Source: Sandaracinaceae bacterium | Lineage (GTDB): Bacteria; Myxococcota_A; Polyangia; Polyangiales; JAFGIB01 | DNA: 64,000 nucleotides | Direction of reading: 5' to 3' | Assembly (NCBI GenBank): GCA_017881055.1 | Contig: JADGRF010000040.1 | Coordinates: 1 to 64,000 of the forward strand | Made by a program: the position numbers and the translations under genes | In this document: positions 27,908 through 36,017 of the stretch, in pieces | Layout of the letters: every line of letters begins with the position of its first letter | Position numbering within the stretch: position 1 is the first letter of the stretch | The notes under the pieces: model-generated | Databases searched by the model: none | Told to the model about the DNA's origin: nothing | Seen by the model: only the letters and a program-made list of their open reading frames with translations

Positions 27908-27949
27908 TCGTCGACCTTCTTTCGGTAGCAGCCCAGTTGGAGTCGTGAC

Positions 27950-28939
27950 TCAATCGCGACCGGTGGTGATGACGCACTTGCCTACGACTTCGCGGTTGAT
28001 GATGGCGTTGAGCGCATCGGCCGCGCGCTCGAGCGGAAACTTGTGCGAGACGATGGGCGAGAGCTTGCCCGCCTCGTACCACTCGAACATGCGCTCGAAG
28101 TTCGTGCGATTGACGTGCGGCTCGCGTCCGAGCCACGCGCCCCAGAACACGCCGACCAGCGAACAGCCTTTGAGCAGCACCATGTTCGCGGGGATCTTGG
28201 GGATGTCACCGCCTGCGAAACCGATCACCAGGATTCGGCCGTTCCACGCGACGCAACGAAGCGATTGCTCGAGCACATCGCCTCCGACAGCATCGTAGAT
28301 CACGTTCGCGCCGGCGCCGCCGGTGAGCGTCTTGACCTTGTCTTTCCACTGGGGGTCGGTCTTGTAGTTGAGCACGTGCGCAACGCCGTAGTGCTTGGCG
28401 ACGCGCGCGAGCTTGTCGTCGTTGCCGCCGGTCGCGATCACCGTCGCGCCGAGGTTGCGAGCGATATCGATGGCTGCGGTGCCCACCCCGCCTGCAGCAC
28501 CGTGCACGAGCAATGTCTCGCCGGGCTGGAGCTGGGCGCGTTGCACGAGAGCGTAGTAGCTCGTGCCGTAGGTCATGGAAAAGCCTGCTGCCGTGGCGTA
28601 GTCCATGTGCGGCGGCAGCTTCATGCATGCGACCGCAGCGGCCACGGCTTCGTCGGCGAACCCGTTCGCACCGACCATCGCCATCACGCGATCGCCGACC
28701 TTCACGTTCTGCACGTCGGCCGCGACCTCGGTCACCTCACCGGCAACCTCGGCACCGGGAGCGAACGGGAAGGGCGGCTTGAACTGATACTTGCCCTGGA
28801 TCATCAGCACGTCCGGGAAGTTCACCCCCGCAGCGTGTGTGGCGAGCCGCACCTGTCCGGGCCCGAGCGCCGAACGCGGTACTTCCTCGAGCACGAGGCT
28901 TTCCGGTGGCCCGAACGCTTTACACAGCATCGCTTTCAT
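27950..28939 (-). CDS. NADPH:quinone oxidoreductase-like MDR-family protein
   Basis: This 329-residue medium-chain dehydrogenase/reductase starts at ATG 28939 with GGAG eight bases upstream. The N-terminal GroES-like half has GVNFPDVLMIQGKYQ and PGAEVAGEV. The Rossmann half has VHGAAGGVGTAAIDIA for NADPH. The ligands of the catalytic zinc are absent, which fits quinone reductases (QorA type) rather than zinc alcohol dehydrogenases. It reduces quinones or enoyl compounds with NADPH. It lies between a HAD gene and the acyl-CoA dehydrogenase on the same strand, suggesting shared expression in lipid or carbonyl metabolism. Confidence 0.9.
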   Translation of the reverse strand: MKAMLCKAFGPPESLVLEEVPRSALGPGQVRLATHAAGVNFPDVLMIQGKYQFKPPFPFAPGAEVAGEVTEVAADVQNVKVGDRVMAMVGANGFADEAVAAAVACMKLPPHMDYATAAGFSMTYGTSYYALVQRAQLQPGETLLVHGAAGGVGTAAIDIARNLGATVIATGGNDDKLARVAKHYGVAHVLNYKTDPQWKDKVKTLTGGAGANVIYDAVGGDVLEQSLRCVAWNGRILVIGFAGGDIPKIPANMVLLKGCSLVGVFWGAWLGREPHVNRTNFERMFEWYEAGKLSPIVSHKFPLERAADALNAIINREVVGKCVITTGRD

Positions 28940-29006
28940 CGGCGGTTCTCCATGTGCGCGGCTTGCTTACGGGTCTGTCAGCAGTCCGCGTGTATACCGC
29001 ACGTCG

Positions 29007-29603
29007 TCAGCGCAGTGAAAGGAGGCCGTGCGCGATCAGCTCTTCGCGTAGCGCGGCCACGTCACCGGAAAAACGCAGGCTGGGCATGCCCAGGGCACTG
29101 GCCGCCTGGCAGTTGATCTCGCGGTCGTCGATGAACAAGCACTCGGCGGGCTGTTTTCCGAGAGCCGCACACGCACCGAGGTAAGCGCCCGGCGATGGCT
29201 TGCGCACACCCGTCTTGCACGACACGAACGACAGCTCGACGTAGCGCGAGAGCTGCAAGCGCTCCTCGATCAGCTCGTACCAACGCGGGTAGTTGGACAG
29301 CGCATGCATGCTGACCCGCGCGCGCTTAAGCTCCGCAAGCAGCGGCTCCACGCCCTCGATGAACGCATACGCATCGCGCATGCAGCGCTTCAACCCCGGA
29401 CCGTCCAGCACGGACCCGTCGTTGAAGAAGCTGGCGTAGAGCTCCGCCTCGTGCAGCTTGCCCAGCTCGAAGTCGCGCCACGCCGTCGGGTGCTTCTTCG
29501 CGATCAGCTCGTCGAACGACAGACCGAGAAAGCCCGGCATGTGTGTGAAGAACGGATCACGCACCAGCGTGTCCATGATGTCCCAGAGAATGACGCTCGC
29601 CAT
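29007..29603 (-). CDS. HAD-superfamily hydrolase with variant nucleophile motif
   Basis: This 198-residue HAD protein starts 13 bp after the lexA1 stop on the same strand. Motif I reads ILWDIMDTLV: the nucleophile Asp8 is present, but the usual acid/base Asp at +2 is Met10, with Asp11 next to it. Motif II is ALSNYPRW (Ser), motif III is TGVRKPSP (Lys), and motif IV is FIDDREINC. A cap of the alpha-helical C1 type lies between motifs I and II. HAD proteins of this kind are mostly small-molecule phosphatases. The +2 substitution may change activity, but the adjacent Asp could compensate. The substrate is unknown. Confidence 0.85.
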   Translation of the reverse strand: MASVILWDIMDTLVRDPFFTHMPGFLGLSFDELIAKKHPTAWRDFELGKLHEAELYASFFNDGSVLDGPGLKRCMRDAYAFIEGVEPLLAELKRARVSMHALSNYPRWYELIEERLQLSRYVELSFVSCKTGVRKPSPGAYLGACAALGKQPAECLFIDDREINCQAASALGMPSLRFSGDVAALREELIAHGLLSLR

Positions 29604-29616
29604 GGCGAGACGGACG

Positions 29617-30300
29617 TTAGTTCAAGCGACGGTAGATGCCCACCACGACGCCCATGATCTGTGTCGAACGCCAGTCGTCCTTGCTGATGATGATGTCGGT
29701 CATGCGGTCGTTGGCGGGCACGAGGCGGATGCGGTCGCTCTCGGGGTAGTAGTACTTGCAGGTGGCTTCGTCGCCAACGAGCGCGACGATGATCTCGCCC
29801 TTGCGCGCTTCCAGCTGCTTCTTCACGAACACGTAGTCGCCGTCGTGGATGCCGGCTTTGATCATCGACTCGCCCTTCACGCGCAGGCCGAACACGTCAC
29901 GTACGCCGCCGACCAACATGCGATCGATGCGCACGGTGTCCTCGCGCGTCTCGAAGGCGTCGGTGAGAGCGCCCGCTGCGACGCGACCGATGATCGGGAT
30001 CTCGATCATGTTGTCGTTCGCGACATCGGAATGCTCGCGGCTGTGGCCATTCGCGCCGTTTCCATTCGCGCCCGTGACAGCATTCCCTTGCTGCGTCGGC
30101 CGCAGTGCGCGCGACTTCATGTCTTCCCGCGTCAGGTAGCCTTTGCGTTCCAGCGCGCGCAGGTGATCGTTCACGCCGTTGGTGCTGCGAATGCCCATGA
30201 AGTTGCCGATCTCCCGCAACGTTGGCGGGTAGCCGCGGTCGACGATCGACGACTGGATGTACTGCAGGACCATTTCTTGGCGTTGCGTGAGCTTCTGCAC
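29617..30300 (-). CDS. lexA: LexA SOS repressor (canonical copy)
   Basis: This 227-residue repressor begins MQKLTQRQEMVLQYI and has the classic winged HTH with GYPPTLREIGNFMGI and VNDHLRALERKGYL. The cleavage bond is A109-G110 (RVAAGAL), the nucleophile S145 (KGESMIKAG) and the base K182 (DEATCKYY). A Gly/Asn-rich linker of about 25 residues between the domains is longer than in E. coli. It blocks SOS genes until RecA filaments trigger cleavage. The promoter candidates at 30387-30413 carry palindromes that could be autoregulatory. It leads a same-strand run of HAD, oxidoreductase and dehydrogenase genes. Confidence 0.95.
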   Translation of the reverse strand: MQKLTQRQEMVLQYIQSSIVDRGYPPTLREIGNFMGIRSTNGVNDHLRALERKGYLTREDMKSRALRPTQQGNAVTGANGNGANGHSREHSDVANDNMIEIPIIGRVAAGALTDAFETREDTVRIDRMLVGGVRDVFGLRVKGESMIKAGIHDGDYVFVKKQLEARKGEIIVALVGDEATCKYYYPESDRIRLVPANDRMTDIIISKDDWRSTQIMGVVVGIYRRLN

Positions 30301-30374
30301 GGTGGGCCTCGTGCGCGGGATGGTCGTCTGCGAGGGCGTTCCCCTAAACGGACTTCCACTGTGCGCGTGGATAG

Positions 30375-30413
30375 GTGAGTCACGTGATTACAGAACGTGC
30401 GACCAGATGTCAA
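30375..30413 (-). promoter_or_regulatory. Putative lexA1 promoter and overlapping palindromes
   Basis: On the minus strand TTGACA (30408-30413) is followed after 15 bases by TGTAAT (30387-30392). Just downstream lie the palindromes TCACGTGA (30380-30387) and GTGAGTCAC (30375-30383), candidate operator sites. Spacing is shorter than the ideal 17, so the -10 call is tentative. Confidence 0.4.
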
Positions 30414-30423
30414 ATTCTATGAC

Positions 30424-30462
30424 GCACCTGTTCGAGGCGCGCGTGTGCCTCCTCCGAGGTGC
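30424..30462 (-). terminator. Nested hairpin, possible terminator
   Basis: GCACCT (30424-30429) pairs with AGGTGC (30457-30462), and inside it GAGGC (30434-30438) pairs with GCCTC (30447-30451). It lies downstream of the gene ending at 30500 and upstream of the lexA1 promoter. No T-run follows on the minus strand, so an intrinsic terminator is possible but not typical. Confidence 0.4.
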
Positions 30463-30499
30463 CTGTAAGAACACGAGAATTGGCGTGCAGGGGGGTCGC

Positions 30500-31501
30500 C
30501 TACTCGGCGTCGCGATGCTCTTTGGAGCGCAGGCGTGCTGCTAGGACGTGCAGCGGATTCCAGCCCAGAAGGCCCGTGACGCTCGCAACCTGCGCGACCT
30601 GCTGTCGGATCCCGCGCGCGAACGGCTCGAGCCAAGACAAGAAATCGATCCCACCGAGCCACTCGCCCGTCTTCTTCGCGGAAGCACGCATGGCATCGGC
30701 CGAGACTGCAACGTGTACGTACGCGGGCGCCGGATCGATGATCACTTCGCGCAGCGCCACGGCTTTGGCCCAGGCACCTGGATGCGGATCGCGCAGCAAG
30801 CTCTGGAAGCGCTCGCGCTGCGCGAACAGACCAATGTGCACGGGCGCGATCGCGCTGCTCACAGCGCTGCGCAGCGCACGATGATCGCGCCGGTAGTCGC
30901 CACCGAGCGGTCCGGTCACATCGAGCACCGCATCCGGGCCCGCGATCAGATCGATCTGGCCCGCGCGGCGACGCAAACAGAGCGCGGACCAAATCTCCGA
31001 GCCGTCCCAGAGCACCGCGAGAAAGCAGTGCTCGTTTGGCAGCACCAGGTCGAGAGCGCGGCTGAGCATCGCGCTATTCGGCAGGGGAATTTGCGCAGCC
31101 TCCGGCCAGAAGTAGAGCAGACCTTCCCGGGTGAGCTCACGCGTGGCCTCGAACAGGAGCAGCCACTGCGCTGCGAAATCATGCTCGGCGACGATGCGCG
31201 TCGCGACGCGCTCCGTCAGCTCTTCGACGGCGCCGCGCCGCACGACCACACCGCGCCGTGCCAGCTGACGCTCGCACAGCGCCGGTAGGTCCGAGCGCGA
31301 GGCGTAGCCTTCGGGGTCGATCCGACCGAGCAAGGTGTGAAACGCGGCGCTCGGCAGGCCGTCGGCATTCTCCACGATCACGAGCGTGCCGCGCTTTTCG
31401 GCCGTCGTGGGCTCGGTCTCGCTGCCGACACCGAAGAGCGAGAGCAGCCGCAGCCACGACTCCGCGGAGAACCCATGGACTCGCAGGTCGAGACTCAGCA
31501 T
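30500..31501 (-). CDS. Conserved-looking protein of unknown function, coupled to GH35 gene
   Basis: This 333-residue protein starts at ATG 31501, overlapping the last seven bases of the GH35 gene, so the two are probably co-translated. I recognise no family. It has no signal peptide or clear membrane helix. The N-terminus (LSLDLRVHGFSAESWLRLLSLFG) and a segment with many aliphatic and acidic residues (FLAVLWDGSEIWSALCLRRRAGQIDLIAGPDAV) look like a folded globular protein. The C-terminal part (IRQQVAQVASVTGLLGWNPLHVLAARL) may be helical. Coding character and tight coupling support a real gene. Its role is open. Confidence 0.65.
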   Translation of the reverse strand: MLSLDLRVHGFSAESWLRLLSLFGVGSETEPTTAEKRGTLVIVENADGLPSAAFHTLLGRIDPEGYASRSDLPALCERQLARRGVVVRRGAVEELTERVATRIVAEHDFAAQWLLLFEATRELTREGLLYFWPEAAQIPLPNSAMLSRALDLVLPNEHCFLAVLWDGSEIWSALCLRRRAGQIDLIAGPDAVLDVTGPLGGDYRRDHRALRSAVSSAIAPVHIGLFAQRERFQSLLRDPHPGAWAKAVALREVIIDPAPAYVHVAVSADAMRASAKKTGEWLGGIDFLSWLEPFARGIRQQVAQVASVTGLLGWNPLHVLAARLRSKEHRDAE

Positions 31502-33600
31502 GGCGCGCTGCTCCTGCGCGCCGAAGGCGGCTTCGAACGCGTGCCGGTGGAGGGCTCGCTCTCCGCTGCCAGTGCACTACGCGGCTCGCACGCGAACATG
31601 CGACAGCTGCAACCGGGCATGGGAATCGTGACCGATGCCTCGCCTTCGTAGCGCTCGTCGTTGAGCAGGTCGACGAGCGTCATGGGTTCGGGCAGCTGGA
31701 TCTCTGCGGCGCAGAGCGTGCGCTCCGGCTGAACCACGAACAACACGCGCGCGCCCGACGCATCTTCGTGAGCTGCGGTGCCGCAGCTGCGCGGTGAGCA
31801 CGGGAAGGGGCGGGCAAGGCCGTGTTCGGCGACCAACCGGTGGACCAGGTCGTCGGCGTCGACCTGCTCGAACGACATGATGCGCAGCGCGTTCGGCGGC
31901 TCGCTGAACGCGCGCGGTTGCAGCGCGCCATCGAGCGTCGGCAGCTCGGGTCCGTAGAGCACGCGAACTCCGCGAACGCCTAGGTCGTGGAGCAGCTGCC
32001 AGCGATCGGACTCGGCGAACTCGTAGCTCGGCGCGATCACCAGCTTGAGATCGGCGTAGCGCGCGAGCCCAGCATCACTCTCGATGTACACGTAGGGCAC
32101 GCCCGCGTATGACAACGCCTGCGCGAAGCGCGCCACGAGCTCGGGCCATTCGAGTTGAATCGGGCGGCCGAAGCCGAGCGAATCGTGGAGCGACGCCGCG
32201 CTCGCACCGATGCCGGAGAGGTCGAGCAGCGTCGGGCTGACTGCGCCCAACGTGTGGGTCGCTCGTGATAGGCGCGCGTACTCTTTGGGCAAGACGATGG
32301 CGACTTCCGTCTTGCGCGTGAGGTCGTGGAAGTTGACTCGCGCCATCGCTTCGAACAGACGCTGGAAGGTCGCGGCTTGCGGGCGTTCGTTCCCGTCTTC
32401 GTCGATCGGAGCGCCGTACCAGCGATCGCGATCCACCGCCATGTAGAGGTTCATTCCACGCACGCCGTACGCGCACGCGCACAGCACCGTGTGCAGCGAG
32501 TCGTCGTCCGAGCGCGGGGCGAACCACGGGGGGGCGCCCACGCCCATCTCCGGCGAGTACGCGACCTGGGCTGAGCCCACTAGACGAAGAGTACGCTCAC
32601 GCACCGCGTGCAGCTCATGGCGGCGGTGGTAGTAGTCGAGGCCGACCAGGTCGAAGTCGCGATCGATGCGCGCGAGCATCGCCGGTAGGCCTGCTTCTCC
32701 CAGCGGAAGATTGTGCGTCATGGGCAACGCACCAAGACCGTGCGCGCGCAGGGACTCCCGCATGCGCACGAGCGCGCCGCAGATCAGCTCTTCCTGAAAG
32801 CGCATCCAGTCGAGCTGTCTGCGGAGCTCGCCGCGGCTTGCGCTCTCGAACCGCACGGGCGGATCGATCGTGTCCCACTCGGCGTATTCGGCCTCGTAGG
32901 CGTCGCTGAGCTCGTGCAGCGAGCCGTACCGCGCGCGGATCTGCTCGCGAAACTTGCTGACTGCGTCCGGGTGGTAGTCCTGGTCGTACGGCGCGTCGCG
33001 GAAGTAGAACGCGGCCTCGTTGTCGACCTGAACCATGACGATCGGGCCATTGGGCCAAAGTCTGGGCCGCATCACACGCGCGACTTCGCCGAACCAGGCG
33101 TCGGTCTCGCCGAGGAACCGCTCGCTCGCGTACGAGGGCACGGGGAACATGCGCGGGGGCGCGACGAACGGAACCGGATTCCCACGCGGTGAGCGGGCTT
33201 GGCAGCTCTCGTCGTAGATGATCCGTGCCGGCAGCCCGAAGTAGGTGAGCTCGGCGTTGATGTTGGGGCCGGGCCGGACGAGCGCGTACATGCCGAGCGA
33301 ATGAACGAGGTCGAGGAAGGCGCCGAGGTCTTTGCTTGGATCCTCCTGCCCCCAGTCGAAGCGGCCGTCGAGGGTTTCGTGCACGCCCCAAGGCACGTAC
33401 GTCTCGATCATGCCGAGGCCCATGCGCTTCATCGCGGTCAGGGCCGGAAGCCAGGCGCTCGGCTTCAAACGGAAGTAATGGATCGCGCCGGAGTGGAGTG
33501 GAACGTGCTCCGCGCCGAGCGCGAGCGAGCGGCCGGTGATCTTCGGAGTCACGGCGGCGGGGCTCGTGGAGGCTCGTGCCGATGTGCGCGCGCGGCTCAT
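31495..33600 (-). CDS. GH35-family beta-galactosidase-like glycoside hydrolase
   Basis: This protein has 701 residues from ATG 33600. The N-terminal TIM barrel has the GH35 hallmarks LHSGAIHYFRLKPSAW, MGLGMIETYVPWGVHE and RPGPNINAELTYFGLP. The acid/base Glu is in MVQVDNEAA, where most relatives have QVENE. The candidate nucleophile Glu is in YSPEMGVG. It hydrolyses terminal beta-galactosides. The C-terminal beta domains have FFSEPP/RIMSFEQ-type strands and end in a Ser/Arg-rich tail. No signal peptide is evident from ATG 33600. An ATG at 33621 would add seven residues. The partner gene at 30500 overlaps the 3' end. Confidence 0.85.
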   Translation of the reverse strand: MSRARTSARASTSPAAVTPKITGRSLALGAEHVPLHSGAIHYFRLKPSAWLPALTAMKRMGLGMIETYVPWGVHETLDGRFDWGQEDPSKDLGAFLDLVHSLGMYALVRPGPNINAELTYFGLPARIIYDESCQARSPRGNPVPFVAPPRMFPVPSYASERFLGETDAWFGEVARVMRPRLWPNGPIVMVQVDNEAAFYFRDAPYDQDYHPDAVSKFREQIRARYGSLHELSDAYEAEYAEWDTIDPPVRFESASRGELRRQLDWMRFQEELICGALVRMRESLRAHGLGALPMTHNLPLGEAGLPAMLARIDRDFDLVGLDYYHRRHELHAVRERTLRLVGSAQVAYSPEMGVGAPPWFAPRSDDDSLHTVLCACAYGVRGMNLYMAVDRDRWYGAPIDEDGNERPQAATFQRLFEAMARVNFHDLTRKTEVAIVLPKEYARLSRATHTLGAVSPTLLDLSGIGASAASLHDSLGFGRPIQLEWPELVARFAQALSYAGVPYVYIESDAGLARYADLKLVIAPSYEFAESDRWQLLHDLGVRGVRVLYGPELPTLDGALQPRAFSEPPNALRIMSFEQVDADDLVHRLVAEHGLARPFPCSPRSCGTAAHEDASGARVLFVVQPERTLCAAEIQLPEPMTLVDLLNDERYEGEASVTIPMPGCSCRMFACEPRSALAAESEPSTGTRSKPPSARRSSAPC

Positions 33601-33626
33601 GGGCCGGCGAGGATAAATCATTCGCG

Positions 33627-33640
33627 CCACCACGTGGTGG
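33627..33640. promoter_or_regulatory. 14-bp perfect palindrome upstream of the GH35 gene
   Basis: CCACCACGTGGTGG lies 27 bp upstream of the GH35 start, between it and the stop of the upstream gene. LacI-type and other sugar regulators use sites like this, but no regulator gene is adjacent. Operator function is inferred from position only. Confidence 0.4.
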
Positions 33641-33672
33641 GCGCATTGGGCGCATCCCTGATCTCACGCGTC

Positions 33673-34275
33673 TTACGCCGCGCGCGGGACGATGCTCGGC
33701 GGTGCTTCCCGATCCGTGAAGTCGACGCGAAGGATCGTGGCGCCCAGCCGATGCAACACATCGCCGAGCGTCCACGCTGCCGTATCTGCGTCGGGCTCCG
33801 CTCCGTCGAGCGCGTAGCTGGGCGTGATACGCACCGCCGGGCGACGCCACTTCTCGAAGCAGAAGCCGAGCAGGTCTTTCCGCCAGACGCGGTCTGCTTC
33901 GACACCGAGCACGAGCGCAGCAAGCTCGTCGCGATCGAACACGATGTGCGGAGCCAAGGCCGGCTGTTCGTGTCCTCGGTCGCCGGCAGTCGCGGCTGTG
34001 GTCACACAAACCGGAACCGGCGCACCGGGCACGTCGACCCAGACGGTCACGGGCAGCGGTAGACTTGGTAGAAGTTTTGCGTTCAAGAGGCTGATTTCAT
34101 GTATGAATTTGACCTGCTCACGCTCTTGTGTCAGCCGATCCGGAGAGCGTGGGCGGCGCGCTGTGAAGCGTGCGGCGGAGCGCTTCTGCCGCTCTGGCGC
34201 GCGTAGGGCTGCGTGCTGCTCGGAGCGCTGTTTGGGGCTCGTGGTCCGTTTTGCCGTTTGTTTTACGGTGGCCAT
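33673..34275 (-). CDS. Hypothetical protein with basic N-terminus
   Basis: This 200-residue frame begins at ATG 34275 with a Lys/Arg-rich stretch of about 50 residues (VKQTAKRTTSPKQRSEQ). A more ordered part follows (PVTVWVDVPGAPVPVCVTT, HIVFDRDELAALVLGVEAD, LGDVLHRLGATILRVDFTDRE). I recognise no family. The ordered part has amino-acid use like a real protein, but the N-terminal 50 residues could be an artefact of a start chosen too far upstream. It fills the only gap between ubiB and the GH35 gene on the same strand. Confidence 0.5.
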   Translation of the reverse strand: MATVKQTAKRTTSPKQRSEQHAALRAPERQKRSAARFTARRPRSPDRLTQEREQVKFIHEISLLNAKLLPSLPLPVTVWVDVPGAPVPVCVTTAATAGDRGHEQPALAPHIVFDRDELAALVLGVEADRVWRKDLLGFCFEKWRRPAVRITPSYALDGAEPDADTAAWTLGDVLHRLGATILRVDFTDREAPPSIVPRAA

Positions 34276-34342
34276 GGCTGCTCTGTCGTTCAGTATAATC
34301 CCGCAACGACATTGCGCAAGCTTGCGCGTGACAAATGTTCAG

Positions 34343-35983
34343 CTATTTACTGCGGCCTCGACTGAGGGCGAGCGCGACGCCGCTCGAGAACGTGATCAGC
34401 GCGGCGAGTCCGAACATCGAGCCAGCGATTAGGGTGCGGCCGTGATCGAGCAGGACCGTGCCAGAGATGATCAGCGACGATACGACGAGACCCGAGAAGA
34501 TGCGGCGGCCCAAGCGCTCGTTCGCTGTCGCATGCGTTGGCTGACGGATCTCGACGCTCATGCGGCCTTGGCGGAGGTCCTCGAGGATGTCGTCGGCGCG
34601 TCCCGGGAATTCCGACATCGCGTTCGCGAAGCGCGTCGCCACGTGAAGCAAGTCGCTGGTCAGCCGCTCCGGTGAGTAGCGATAGCCGACGATGTCCGTG
34701 AGGTACGGGCGGATCTCCTCGACCACGTCGAGGCTCGGATAGATCTGACGGGCGATGCCCTCGACCGTCATCAGCGCCTTGCCCACCATCAGGAACTCGG
34801 GGGGCGCCTCGATGCCGTACTTCACGGCGTTGGTCGCGAGGTCGCGCAGGAAGTCGGAGAAGTCGACGTCACCGAGCTTGCGGCCCAGGTACTTGTCGGC
34901 GAGCCGAGCGACCTCGGCTTCGTAGGCGACCCGGTCGATCTTCTTGGTGGGCCGGCCGATCGCGAAGAGCGCATCGGCGATCACGCGCGGGTCCTTGAGA
35001 CCGATCGCAATCACCAGGTCGACCAGTCGATCGCGAAAGCGTGGGCTCAACCGCCCGACGAGCCCGAGGTCTACGAGGCCCAGCACGGGCTGCTCCGCGG
35101 TGCCCAGAATCAAGATGTTGCCGGGGTGGGGATCGGCGTGGAAGAAGCCGTGCTCGAAGATCATCTTCACGACGATCTGCACGGCGTTCTTGGCGATGCG
35201 TTCCGCGCTCGCGCCCTGCGCCACGGCCGTGAAGACGTTCTTGCCGGGCAGGTACTCGAGCGTGATCGCTTTGCGCGACGAGACCTGCCTGTAGACCTTC
35301 GGGAACGCGACGGTCGGCAGGTCGGCAAAGTTCTGCGCGAAGCGCTCGGCGTTGTCCGCCTCCTGCGCGAAGTCGAGCTCGGCGCGAATCGCGCGATCGA
35401 ACTCCTCCACGAGGCGCGCCGGGCGATAGATCTGCGACTCGGGGATTGTGCGCTCGACGCTGCGCGCCAAGAAGTAGAGAAGGTCGATGTCGCGATCGAT
35501 CGTGTGCGCGATGTTGGGGCGCTGAGCCTTCACCACCACGTCCAGCTCGCCATCCTCGATGCGCAGGCCGGCCCGATACACCTGTCCTATCGATGCGGAC
35601 GCGAGCGGCGTCTCGTCGAAGCGTGTGAATAGCTCCTCGATCGGCGCACCGAGCTCCGCCTCGATGGCCTGCTTCATCTCGGGCCACGGGGCAGCCGGCA
35701 CGTTGTCTTGCAGGCGCTGCAGCTCGTCGATGATCTCGGCGGGCAGAAGGTCCGCGCGCGTGGACAAGAGCTGCCCGAGCTTCACGAAGCTGGGCCCAAG
35801 CTCTTCCAGCACCAAACGCACGCGCACGGGCAGGCGCAGCTCGGGGCTCTCCGCCTTCTTGCCTGGAACTAGGCTCGCGAGGCCGGTGCGCTGCACGAGC
35901 TCGCCGAAGCCGTGCTTCGCCAACACGAGCGCGATCTCGCGCAAACGTCCGAGATCGCGCACCGTGTCGAGCAGGAAAGCCAT
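34343..35983 (-). CDS. ubiB: UbiB/ABC1/ADCK atypical kinase family protein
   Basis: From ATG 35983 the protein has 546 residues, the usual UbiB length. It has the family fingerprint: ELGPSFVKLGQLLSTRADLLP (KxGQ motif), FDETPLASASIGQVYRA (Ala-rich loop), VVVKAQRP (Lys), EYLPG, HADPHPGNILI and LVDLGLVGRL (in place of DFG). Two predicted membrane helices lie at the C-terminus (IFSGLVVSSLIISGTVLL and MFGLAALITFSSGVALAL). UbiB proteins bind ATP and support ubiquinone synthesis or lipid handling at the membrane. Quinones used here are unknown. The open frame continues upstream, but only low-complexity Arg/Pro sequence lies there. A lipoprotein gene ends 34 bp before the start. Confidence 0.93.
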   Translation of the reverse strand: MAFLLDTVRDLGRLREIALVLAKHGFGELVQRTGLASLVPGKKAESPELRLPVRVRLVLEELGPSFVKLGQLLSTRADLLPAEIIDELQRLQDNVPAAPWPEMKQAIEAELGAPIEELFTRFDETPLASASIGQVYRAGLRIEDGELDVVVKAQRPNIAHTIDRDIDLLYFLARSVERTIPESQIYRPARLVEEFDRAIRAELDFAQEADNAERFAQNFADLPTVAFPKVYRQVSSRKAITLEYLPGKNVFTAVAQGASAERIAKNAVQIVVKMIFEHGFFHADPHPGNILILGTAEQPVLGLVDLGLVGRLSPRFRDRLVDLVIAIGLKDPRVIADALFAIGRPTKKIDRVAYEAEVARLADKYLGRKLGDVDFSDFLRDLATNAVKYGIEAPPEFLMVGKALMTVEGIARQIYPSLDVVEEIRPYLTDIVGYRYSPERLTSDLLHVATRFANAMSEFPGRADDILEDLRQGRMSVEIRQPTHATANERLGRRIFSGLVVSSLIISGTVLLDHGRTLIAGSMFGLAALITFSSGVALALSRGRSK

Positions 35984-36017
35984 GCGGCGACCATCTTGGA
36001 GGTAGCCGAAAGGTCCG

